From Megalopta genalis (Eukaryota; Arthropoda; Insecta; Hymenoptera; Halictidae): a stretch of DNA of 64,000 bases. Below are positions 34,056-44,015 of this stretch, piece by piece. A program made the translations under genes and the position numbers. A model generated the notes under the pieces. That model was not told where the DNA came from. It did not search any database and was given only the letters and a program-made list of their open reading frames with translations. The stretch covers positions 29,173,131 to 29,237,130 of the forward strand of contig NC_135016.1 of NCBI RefSeq assembly GCF_051020955.1, written 5' to 3'. Position 1 is the stretch's first letter. Each line of letters opens with the position of its first letter.

Positions 34056-34185
34056 TGACACCGTTTTTCGTTAATAAGTCGTAAACAAAGCCGCGACTTG
34101 CATTTTCGCTAAGGAAAAAGTTACTTCAAATGACCTCAGGAATCACCCCTTTCCGGGTGTTAACATAATTATGGACCACCCTGTA
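34056..34185. mobile_element. Foldback element L, one-arm fragment
   Basis: Diverged match to the right arm of the foldback at 38428-38856 (GTTTTTCGTTAATAA...AAGTTACTTCAAATGA... to the end CCACCCTGTA). The partner arm is absent. Confidence 0.65.
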
Positions 34186-34212
34186 TATAACACTTTGTTC
34201 CCTAAAAGCCTG

Positions 34213-34250
34213 CTAACCCATTCACTGCCAACTACGAGATTATTATTATT
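34213..34250. mobile_element. End of a family O TTAA-type element
   Basis: CTAACCCATTCACTGCCAAC then TACGAGAT closely matches one end of the nested element at 49240-49538 (CCCATTGACTGCCAACTACG), including a half palindrome that starts 14 bp inside. The opposite end is not clear; it may abut the element starting at 34544. Confidence 0.6.
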
Positions 34251-34543
34251 TTCATTACTTATTATTAATTTTTACGTATGATTATTTTTATTACTTATTA
34301 TTTTCATTATTTTTTGCTATTTTTTACTTATTATTATCTTATTGATTAAAAAAGAAAAAGAGAAATGTAAAGGAATCTTATCAATCTTCATTTAAACAAC
34401 AATTTCAGAATCGCTTAATGCATACTATTAATCCAATCGCGAATTAAATTGGTATCGCCTTTGAACAATTTTTTAAAAAATTCTCTCAACTGTCGATCCT
34501 CGATTTTGACATGATCATAACAAACCTAGCGGTACATAAAGCG

Positions 34544-34827
34544 TTAACCCTAGAAAGATATGACAACGTACGTAAAAGATAACCATACGCTTCAGAGGCG
34601 CATGCTTTTCTAAGGCGTCAACTTTATACTAACAATGGATATTTATTTAAGTTAATCTAGTCATTTTAAAGGTTTGGCATTATTGTAAAAATAAAATGCA
34701 TTTATATTATATTTTTTTATATTTTAAGTAATTTTAAACTTAAATCACTAGACCTCTATGAAAAATTAACAAAAATCAACAGTCTTCGCAGGCGCCTCTG
34801 CGACGTAGGTTATCTTTCTCGGGTTAA
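34544..34827. mobile_element. TTAA-flanked non-autonomous element, family M
   Basis: TTAA at 34544-34547 and 34824-34827; inverted ends CCCTAGAAAGATA and, from the right, CCCGAGAAAGATAACC. An imperfect palindrome around AGGCGCCT (34787-34802) is 21 bp from the right TTAA. 284 bp, AT-rich interior, no coding. Confidence 0.8.
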
Positions 34828-35546
34828 AATCAGTTCGAAATGATGCTGTATTGTTATTAAGAAAGAAAAGCCAGCATGCATGGAAGCGGAATAGCATTTT
34901 TTTCACCAAGAGCTCGCTTGGTATCGCAGACACGAGGGGGGCGAGAAAGTAGCAGAATACTTTCTCGCCTTTGAGCGGAAAGTTCCGATAGAGAGGCAGG
35001 GCAGGGCAGGACAGGACAGGGAGAAACTTATTACAAATGTGTCGAAAGGTTATACGTGGGGGAGCGACGCCGTCCGACCTCCTATCCGCAATTTTTATAT
35101 GGAAATCGAGTATGTTCGTGGATCAAGGGCAAGACTGAAGCATTGATGTATCTTGTTCTGAACGATCTGACGTAGTCGGGATAGGATCTTCGAGGACACC
35201 TATCGCTCTCAGGCGGCGCCATATCGAAACCCGTTCGACTAGAAAATTTTAGCGACGCTTCTCATCTTATCGCTGCTGCCGTAACGATCGTGGGAGACGC
35301 GCTTAAATTTTTAATGCCGCTTCGACCGATGCATTTTCATCTTAGCGAATTATTTACCGTATCCTTTATTTGTACAAAAATGATTTTCCGAAAAGAGAAA
35401 TGTTATGAGAGGAAATGTATGGGCTATTTATAATAAACTTTAAGTATAAATTTATACAAAAGTATATAGAGATATCAAATTTGTGAGATCATTCATAGGT
35501 GAATTAAATTGATTTCTAAATTTATGATAAATTTTAAGATTATACA
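34828..35546. other. No recognisable gene
   Basis: Includes a short GGGCAGGGCAGGACAGGACA-type tandem (34999-35020). Otherwise single-copy, turning AT-rich after 35340. Confidence 0.4.
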
Positions 35547-35795
35547 TAAACACGTTCCGTGCCACGTGTACCATCGATGGTACACGCTTGCATGTTTACT
35601 TAGTGAACTGAACAAATTGTTTACAAGAAATTTAGAACCGAAGAATCAATTTCCACCGCAAGAATGGGCGTTGATAAGTTTTTGTTACGTTGTTATGTGT
35701 ACGAGAATTAATAATTGCACGTAATACCTCAAGTTTTAGTAAAATATCAAAGTGTGAAGATTCGAGTAAAAAAAGCTCGACACGAAACGTGTTAA
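35547..35795. mobile_element. TTAA-flanked non-autonomous element, family F copy 2
   Basis: Left border ATAA (35547-35550, mutated TTAA), right TTAA 35792-35795. Carries a perfect 22-bp palindrome at 35565-35586 (CGTGTACCATC and its complement), 14 bp inside the left border. Over 95% similar to 20767-21015. Confidence 0.9.
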
Positions 35796-35909
35796 TTTAT
35801 AATAAAATTTAAGCACGAATTTATATACAATTCAATAAATTTATTCCACTTTCGTCGAAGTCCTTGCGTACAAAGATTTATCAAATTGAAAGCTTTGCGT
35901 TTCTTGAAA

Positions 35910-36110
35910 GACGATGCGTCTTGTATGCATGTGAGTGAGAGTCGCGTGGGGCGTTTGTTTTGATTTCGAGTCTTCGGCAGTGTCGCGGTCTAGTGACGTA
36001 ATTTTGCGAGTGTTTAACATTTTCATCCGAGTCGCAGAGCTGTGTGCCTTTCTTATTTCGTTTCACAGAGTTTTATATATCTTGTTCCCTTTATTTCCTT
36101 TTCTACACTG
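35910..36110. repeat. Dispersed repeat H, copy 2 (uninterrupted)
   Basis: Continuous version of 20519-20675 plus 21836-21868, running straight into foldback S copy 4. It provides the empty site for the composite insertion at 20677-21833. Confidence 0.82.
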
Positions 36111-36320
36111 TAATGTCTCTCTTACTGACGCTCGGATTGTCCTCAAAAATGAACAATTTGGGAAGAGAAGATACGAATATTCGAGCTTTGCAGCTCGATT
36201 TTATAGTTGTTGACAATCGATAACCATAAGAAACGACCCACAAGGCTCGAACAATCGTATCTCCTCTTCCCAAATTGTCCATTTTTGTGGACAATCCGAG
36301 CGTCAATTAGAGAGACATTA
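36111..36320. mobile_element. Palindromic foldback element S, copy 4
   Basis: TAATGTCTCTCTTACTGACG to TCAATTAGAGAGACATTA, 210 bp, arms about 85-90% complementary. No coding. Confidence 0.88.
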
Positions 36321-38321
36321 CTTTATATCGAAACAGTTACGTATGGTATGGATAATTATGTCGAAGATAGAAAGTGTCTCCACAGACAACACAGATGTTC
36401 CACGTCAATTGCGAGAAACTGCGGTAGAACAATTTCTATGGAGGATGCAAACGTGTCGTTTCCTCGGATGCGGTTCTTGAATTCGAAGGATATAATATCT
36501 GGTGCATCGAGCGACCGGCAGCAACGCGATAACGCAGCAGGCGTTAGGGTCTCTTAGCCGAGGGACGACGCCGGAACGAAAATATTTGTCGGAATCGGTG
36601 GAATAATAATTGCGCAGGGGAGCTTAATGAGATTTAATCGACCGAGTACTCGCGGCAGGACAAGCGCCGTCGTCGGTTTTTACAAATGCAAAGTTCCCTC
36701 CGGTTCTCGAACGAGTTTCAGCTGCCGACGATTAATGCACGCACCGGTTCATCCGAGCGTTTATCAGCGTTCCATCTGTGTATCGATCGGGAGAAGCCGC
36801 GGAGAGACGGCAAACTTTTTCCATCAAGCGGAGAATAATGAAATTTCCCACGAAGATGCCATTCTATCGCCGCCGCCATGGTTTCCGTGAAAACGCCGGT
36901 TTCAGTCTCTCACGCGACAGTTTATTCTGTAACATTTCGAGATCCTCGGCCACCGATTTCTCTCGTTTTCGATTGCGAGAGAACAAAGTGTAAGCAACAA
37001 ACGTAAGCAACGAACTTCTCCAATCGATATTTGTTTATTTTTTCACTTATTCATTATAAGGAAAATATCCATTAGTTCCAGAGTTGTGCATTATTCGGAT
37101 TGTTCTAAATAAATATTTATCTAAGATAATTATCCGAATGAATTCCTTTAAGTCGAATATTTTATTCGAATAAATTATTCTATCTATTTATTCGAATGAT
37201 TCGTCACATTCAAATAATTCTTTATTAGATTAGTATATTACGTATAGCTTTATTATATTGGTAATTATTATTAAGAAGATGTCTAGAGTGGCGAACAATG
37301 ACCAATAAACTGTCGATTTCACGCTTTTATTGCAAAAACTGTGAACCTAAAGTCAGTACAAATTATGTTCAACTTGTTACAATTTATTAAAGAATATCAA
37401 AAAATTCTATAGCAATTACCAAACAGCAGATGTGATGCATTTACGACATATGTGAAAATGAATAAAATACAAAACAATAGGAATATTTAAAGAATCTAAA
37501 AATTCTGTTTCCAACTCGATTGTCAACTGATTAAAATGATTCAGAAGTGAAATAACAATATTTATTTTGCACGAAATAAAATAAAAAACGTTGCTAAAAA
37601 AACGGTATTACTTTTGACCTAATTTCCAATAGCTAAAGTCGGAGCGAAGCAGCAATTAAGAGCGAAGAATAAGAAGAGTAGAAGAAACCGGTGCCAGAAA
37701 ATAATTGATCGGTCGATGCGAATCAACGACAAGACAATTAGGAAACGAAAGCGACACGTAACCCAACCGGTTTCTTTACGTAACGTGGCGCTTAACCGAG
37801 GAGCGATTCGGGGGGGGACAATCAAACGCAGGGGGTAATTAACACTAACGTAAACAGCGAGGTAACCAGAAATTACGGTCCTGAGGACGCCGGTGTCCCA
37901 CCCCCCACCCCCTCTTAACCTCCAATTTATATGCATCGTGCTTTACCTCGAGCCTTTTTCGCGACCCCCTCTTGAACGGATAATCAGAGAGCTCGCCCGA
38001 GCAAATTTGCTCGCCGAGGCTCGACGCAAGTAAACACTTCGAGAAGCTCCGTTAAATCCTCGGAATACACTTGGGAAGGGTGAAGGAGACAGACGATTTC
38101 CGTCTCGGGCTCTCTCAGTGTTATTGACCAGCGTCGGTCGCGAGGTGTCACGCGAACGAAGATTCATAAGATTACCCGGCGACCCTCTCAAGGTTCGCTC
38201 GACTTTGCCGTGCACCCTCGTCCACAAGTTGCCGGACAGTGATTTCAATGAACGTAAAAAGCAATCCCTGCGATCCTAGAGACGGTGATGTCCGAAAATG
38301 GTTGACAATTTTGGGCAAACT
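36321..38321. other. No recognisable gene; GC-rich 36400-37000 and 37620-38280
   Basis: Open frames in both GC blocks (36207-36557, 36627-36890, 36778-36993 plus; 37619-37936, 37943-38248 minus) lack known domains. The intervening 37010-37610 is AT-rich with ATTCGAATAA-type words. Confidence 0.4.
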
Positions 38322-39080
38322 TTAACCTTTTAGGTACGGCTGAATTCTGCGCGAGGCTATTTCTCTGGACGGCAGAGTCTGATATGTACTGTACAGAGTT
38401 TGATACTGTATATTTTGTCTGCATATGCAGGATGTCCCAAAAATGTCTCGCAATCCGAAAGTGGCGGGTTCCTCAGGCCATTTGAAGCAACTTTTTCCTT
38501 TACAAAAATTTTCTCCGAGACACCATTGACGAGTTATTTAACGAAAAACAGTGACCAATAAGAATCGAGTACGGCTGACGCGAGGTGGCCGAGCCAACGG
38601 CGCCAGCGGTCGAGGCGGTCGAATCCCAGCTCAGCTGGCGCGAGGCGACCGAGTCAATGCGCGGAACTGGGCTTCGCGCGCTGGTTGATTGGGGGGCCGC
38701 CTCGCGTCAGCCGTACTCGATTCTTATTGGTCATTGTTTTTCGTTAATAACTCGTTAACGGTGCCTCGGAGAACATTTTTGTAAAGGAAGAAGTTGCTTC
38801 AAATGATCCGAGGAACCCGCCATTTCCGGATTGCGAGACACTTTTGGAACAACCTGTAGACTGTTGTAAATCGATGTGAAGACAAAAGAAGTGTGAAACA
38901 ATGCATATGAAGACGATTATTTGGTTCAAACGATGAGCGAGTGAGCTTTTAGAGCAAGCCACTATAGTGGCGCGTCGTCCAGAGAGATGACATCCGCGAA
39001 AGCCACTATAGTAGCGTGTCGTTCTAAAAGATGATATCCACGGAAGCCACTATAGTGGCGCGTCGTGTCTAAAAGGTTAA
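38322..39080. mobile_element. TTAA-flanked element, family A copy 2, with nested foldback L
   Basis: TTAA at 38322-38325 and 39077-39080; ends CCTTTTAG/CTAAAAGG. The left interior has TCTGGACGGC, shared in form with copy 1. The right end carries three CCACTATAGTGG palindromes (38959, 39003 with one change, 39047) at exact 44-bp spacing, the last 18 bp from the TTAA as in copy 1. Foldback L (38428-38856) is inserted inside. Confidence 0.85.
38428..38856. mobile_element. Foldback element L, about 170-bp arms
   Basis: Arms start CAGGATGTCCCAAAAATGTC (left) and the complement of CAGGTTGTTCCAAAAGTGTC (right), about 90% complementary for 170 bp, with a GC-rich centre of about 95 bp. The centre has TGGCCGAGCCAACGG (A-box-like) and GGTCGAATCCC (B-box-like) 30 nt apart, reminiscent of a tRNA but not folding as one. 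Confidence 0.85.
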
Positions 39081-39130
39081 ACACGATTCGAGTAGTGAAT
39101 AAGTATTGAATTCAAGAATGAACGGATAAT

Positions 39131-39830
39131 AATTGACCAAATTTGACTGATGATAACTTCGCGAAAAGTTATCGTACGACGATAACTTTCCTTTTAAAAT
39201 AAAGCTTGGAACCTCTACTTTAAGATACTATTTCCGGATTTTAAGTTTGATGCACCCTAATCGTTGTAACCCTTTAATTACAGAGCCATGCTTGTCATAT
39301 TGAAAATCGTCAAGTTCAATGAAATACACAGAATTTGTAAAATTTTTTTCGAAGGTGCCATTTGCAGCCGAATGAAGTTCGATCTTGTCCCTTTAGTTTA
39401 AAAAAAAGAAACTCGGCTGTGATTTTTTTACGCGAAGTTACATCATTTTGAAATAACCCACATATTCTTGTCATGATATTGGCGTTATCGAATGTTCAAG
39501 GATTGGTTTAAAGTGCTGTAACTTCGCGAAAAAAAATCGCAGCTGAGTTTTCTTTTCTTTAAATTAAAGGGGCAAGATCGATCTTCGTTCGGCTGCAAAT
39601 GGCATCTCCGAAAAAAATATTATGAATTCTCTGCATTTCATCGAACTTGACAATTTTCAATATGACAAGCATGGCTCCGTATTTAAAGGGTTACAATGAT
39701 TAGATTGCATCAAACTGAAAATCCAGAAAAAGTAGCTTAAATTAGAGGGTTCAAGCTTTGGTTTCAGAGACCAGTCACCATCCTACGATGATCTTTTGCG
39801 CAGTTATCGTTAGTCAAAGTTGTTCATAAA
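39131..39830. mobile_element. Large foldback element J, about 340-bp arms
   Basis: Left arm 39131-39475 and right arm about 39485-39830 are complementary at roughly 80%, with almost no loop. Words such as AGCCATGCTTGTCATATTGA occur in both arms. A half copy is at 25750-26226. No coding, class unassigned. Confidence 0.82.
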
Positions 39831-39966
39831 GATCCTAGTGATAACATTCGGTAATATATACATATGTATATCATTCAATCGATCATATAAATATCATTCA
39901 ACGTATCCTATGACGAATGGATACTATAACGAGTAGATGCTATAACGAACGTGCTTCTGGAACGAA

Positions 39967-40084
39967 TGTAAACAACAAAACAGTATTCCAATCAGTCGAA
40001 CATATTCATCAAAAATACACCCGACTGTAAACAACAAAACAGTATTCCAATCAGTCAAACATATTCTTCAAAAATAAAACCTGA
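39967..40084. repeat. 59-bp tandem duplication
   Basis: TGTAAACAACAAAACAGTAT... starts at 39967 and again at 40026, with about four differences. Confidence 0.85.
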
Positions 40085-40189
40085 AATTTCAATTTTAAAA
40101 AATCACAAAAATCTATCGTAACCAGTTGAGAATTAATTCACGTTTGCGCCATAATTTATAGTCTATACTGTCCACCTCTTTAATCGAAT

Positions 40190-40370
40190 TGTCCTAATTA
40201 ACATTTCTGATCGTCCAAAAAGTTAAGCTTCAAATCAATAAAATTATCTTCGAATAAGTGAAAGCGAGTAAATGGAACTACATTCGGAACTCTGTGTGTT
40301 TCAAACATTAAAAAATATCCTGCAAATTGGCAAATCAGTAGATAGGACGTTCTAACTAAGGACGGCAGTA
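40190..40370 (-). repeat. Dispersed repeat K, copy 2 (inverted)
   Basis: Complement of blocks from 26955-27300. A 98-codon minus frame (40198-40494) runs through it, but the other copy has no matching frame. Confidence 0.55.
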
Positions 40371-41501
40371 ATAGATCTCTTGGCACGAAGATCCGAGTAT
40401 CGTTCTCTAGTGCGCTACTCCACATCGGAATGCAAATGAAAATGGCGTAAGGGTAGAACAGAAATCGACGCGCGGCATGCAACCGAGTCCCCACCCTAAT
40501 TAAGTAGCATCATAAACACGAGACTCCTCCGTCATTCCAACGAGAACCAACCCTCCTTTCGTTCTTGCTGAATGAGCTGGCGGCGGGCGAAAGGGGGGCT
40601 TGGTCATGCATACGCGAAGTGACTGGCATATCCCAGGAGCTATTTTCCAATTGGCCAGTGTTCATAATTGAAGTCAGGGGGTCCGTGGACTCTCGAGTAG
40701 GAGCGTAAACGGTCGCGAGGAGGCCACGGGATAACGGAGTAACCGGATCCGCGCCGATCGAGCAGATATCCACTGGCCTCGGAGCACAATGGCTCTAAGA
40801 TGTCTCCGGTTCCATGAATCCCGCGCACGTGACCGCGGCGAGCTGCTCGATTGTTCTAAAACACTCCGCTAAAAGCTCCCAGCCTCTCGCGCCCCTATTG
40901 TCCGCCCGACCGCCTCTTGCATTTCAATTAATCCCTGGCCACCGTGTATTTAATATTTATTTTTGTTGCTCGAATTGTTCGCGCACCGAAAGCAGTCTAT
41001 TACGAAGCATTGTTCTTCGATAGATTCTTTCTAGACCTGGTCTAGAAAATTCAAGGAACGTTAATTCGTCTCTTGATGCCGAGAAGATTCGACGAACCGC
41101 CGAAGTTCGTGTGTTCGCGAAATGTTTGAGGTGTCAGAGCATTTTTTGATCGCTTCGGTCGAATGAACGCGACAGACGGATCGGTTAAAAATCGTCGGAA
41201 TTAATTGCAAGAAATACAAGTCAGATGAAAATGTCCTTCTTTTTTAATAAGTTGAGAACGATCTAACTGAGTTCCTAAATTCTTCTCATTCCTTTACAAC
41301 ATTGTATTCGACCTACTCAGTTTTGTCACAAAAGCATTCGACTCCGTGAACTAATCATTATCGTATAAACCAATTTGCTATCTGAACAACTTAAAATATT
41401 TTTTACGATCCTCTCATGTAATTACAGAATTTGACGAATAAATCTTTCTCTAACTGGCAGTTGCATATCACGCAGTTGAATATATTAGAAATACCATTTA
41501 C
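40371..41501. other. No recognisable gene; GC-rich 40480-40930
   Basis: Opposed open frames at 40510-40828 (-) and 40814-41023 (+) without known domains; then AT-rich single-copy DNA. Confidence 0.4.
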
Positions 41502-42240
41502 ATATGGTCCGTTTATTTTGAAAGTGGTGCAAGTCCACTTTCTTTCGTTTCGAGAAAATTGAATGTTAGCAGATCTGACAATTAAAAAATATAGGTTAAT
41601 TATGTGAAGTCTGTACTAATTTATCAATATGTAATTTGATTATATAAACTTCTTTTAGGCGAATTTAACTAAAATAATATACAATTTCTAGGCTGCAAAT
41701 GGACTTAGACCACTTTCATAATTAGTCAATTGTAAATATCATTTAATTTCAATTTTGAAATAACAAATATCACTTAAAATATATCTCATATTAATCCAAT
41801 TTTGTTTATAAATAATAACAAGAAATAAAATAGGATTAGCATTTTTTATTTTGAACGTTAATTATATTTATATATTGTTAAACTTAACACAAGATATTGG
41901 TATTATTAATTATTTATGCTCTTCATGTGACAGTGTTTTGAAATATTCATGATGCACAGGAGGTATATAAGGTAATAGCTGCTGCATATCCTTATATTTT
42001 TCGTATGTAATAGGCTTGGCATCGTGATGGAAATTGGACTTGCACCACTTTCATAATCAATGGTTACGCAATTTCTTTTACCGGCCAATTTTAAATTGAA
42101 CAAAACATTGGCATTTTTTAAGATATTAAATACTAACTAGTTATAAACAAAAAGTTTACACTAAATTAAGCATAAATTACGTGATATCTCATTTTTTTTA
42201 AAAAAGGACTTACACCACTTTCAAAATAAACGGTCCATAT
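41502..42240. mobile_element. Foldback element I, long copy with repeated end motifs
   Basis: Inverted ends of about 35 bp: ATATGGTCCGTTTATTTTGA (left) and the complement of ATATGGACCGTTTATTTTGA (right), each followed by AAGTGGTG(C/T)AAGTCC. The inner motif GGACTT(G/A)(C/G)ACCACTTTCA also occurs at about 41700 and 42037, both followed by ATAAT. Repeated subterminal motifs are typical of transposase-binding sites in hAT- and CACTA-like elements, but the class is open. No transposase. Confidence 0.8.
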
Positions 42241-43192
42241 GTAACTATTATTTCAAAAAAACAGTTTATTCTTCCAAATTCCGTATTACACGAGACGATC
42301 AAGATATTTACGGTTTATTTACTATTTGAAAAATCGATTCAACTCCAGCCCTGGTTTTCGGAACACCTCGAAAAGATCGACGAAGAATTGTAAAAAAAGG
42401 ATTGCAGCACCACCGCTTCTGCAGTTTCACGGAGCGTCGCGTTCCGCGTTTCAATCTCGTGTCCCGGCGTTCGGTCGATTTTCTAGATTAGCGCAATTAT
42501 CGTGATGCAGCGAGGCCTGTCGGAGCGTTACGCCGCCGCGGATTTTTGCGATCGTAAAGCGGAGAGGCGCGGACGGTCGAACAATCAGATAGAAACAGTC
42601 AACACGTGCAGCCGCGGGCCGAGTGAAAATGCGGCAAGATTAAAGCGATCACCGACATTGATTGCAATCGCGATTAATGCTCGTCCGTTTTCCGACGTCG
42701 TTTTTCCTTGTTTGCTCGCGCCCCGCCGTACGCTAACGTATTATCGGCAGCCGTGTTAGCAACACATTTCCTCTTTCATTAGCGGCCCGCGAATATCTTC
42801 CAGCGGGGCGCGCGCACAGTTCTCTCTATGCTGCTCGTTTCCGCGCTTTCATTTCTTCCAATATACTCGTCGACCTCTTCATTCGCCTATCCGCGATTTT
42901 TTTTACATATATATGTACGTACGAACTCGTTCGACGAGATCTCTCGAGCGGATACAGTGTTTCATGCTCCCTTTCGTAACGTTTCGGTTGCGCGGAGTGA
43001 TTTAGTGTTCGATTTTCTTCGCTTTCTCCTGCTTTACGAATCATTCTTCGAATAAATTCATATCAAATTCATATCTTCGTATCAATTGTTTTCCCGTTAC
43101 ATTTTGTAGTAAATGTTTCATTTTCCATGTTCTTGTTGTTTTATACGCTTGGAAAAAAATGAAATTGCAATGGAACGTTTATCCAGGAATGA
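42241..43192. other. No recognisable gene; GC-rich 42400-42830
   Basis: A plus frame (42502-42759) and opposed frames at 42826-43055 carry no known domain. Nothing else seen. Confidence 0.4.
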
Positions 43193-44015
43193 AATCGACG
43201 CATTTGTTTGCACATTTTATTTTTGCTTTATTATGACGTCAGTGTTCCTGACATTATTAGACGGATCAAGCAATAAATCATTTTTAAAGTAGAAGAAAAT
43301 TATTCGTGAAACCGAATAATCCTGACTTCGGTATATTTGTGACAATTGTGTAATTATTATTAGACGGATTGTGCGATGAGTAACTTTTCAAACAGATGCA
43401 AATTATTTGTGAAACGGTAAGAGCAACAACATAAAACAACAAGTTAATATCGACTTTAAATCGACGCATTTGTTTGCACATTTTATTTTTCCTTTATTAT
43501 GACGTCAGTGTTCCTGACATTATTAGACGGATCAAGCAATAAATCATTTTTAAAGTAGAAGAAAATTATTCGTGAAACCGAATAATCCTGACTTCGGTAT
43601 ATTTGCGACAATTGTGTAATTATTATTAGACGGATTGTGCGATGAGTAATTTTCCAAACAGATGCAAATTATTTGTGAAACGGTAACGGCAGTGCTGAAC
43701 GCTACTTTATAAAACAACAAGTTAACATCGACTTTAAATCGACGCATTTGTTTGCACATTTTATTTTTCCTTTATTATGACGTCAGTGTTCCTGCCACTA
43801 TTAGACGGATCAAGCAATGAATCATTTTTAAAACAGAAGAAAATTATTCGTGAAACCGAATAATCCTGACTTCGGTATATTTGTGACAATTGTGTAATTA
43901 TTATTAGACGGATTGTGCGATGAGTAATTTTCCAAACAGATGCAAATTATTTGTGAAACGGTAACGGCAGTGCTGAACGCTACTCCATAAAACAACAAGT
44001 TAACATCAACTTTAA
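43193..44015. repeat. Three tandem units of 266-278 bp, each with TGACGTCA
   Basis: Units start at about 43195, 43461 and 43739 (TCGACGCATTTGTTTGCACA). Each holds TGACGTCA, the CRE/ATF consensus, at 43234, 43500 and 43778, and a twice-used AGACGGAT(C/T) word. Units 2 and 3 are closest, sharing a segment (GGTAACGGCAGTGCTGAACG) that unit 1 lacks. The minus-strand open frame in each (ending FTNNFLL) is alike only because the DNA is repeated. Confidence 0.9.

Noticed and set aside
33823..34547. One large TTAA element spanning this whole stretch
   Set aside because: The left end TTAACCCTTTACGG has no matching right end; the interval instead contains fragments of foldback L and family O.
20477..36066. 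Similar 61-62-codon minus frames at 20477-20665 and 35881-36066
   Set aside because: Similarity comes from dispersed repeat H; the reading frame shifts between the copies, so there is no selection for protein.
38581..38660. Possible tRNA-Ser/Leu gene
   Set aside because: A- and B-box-like words are present, but I could not form an acceptor stem or a proper anticodon arm, and the sequence is the centre of a foldback element.
40198..40494. 98-codon minus frame, considered as a chemoreceptor fragment because of its hydrophobic stretch
   Set aside because: No recognisable receptor motif; half of it lies in dispersed repeat K, whose other copy is not open.
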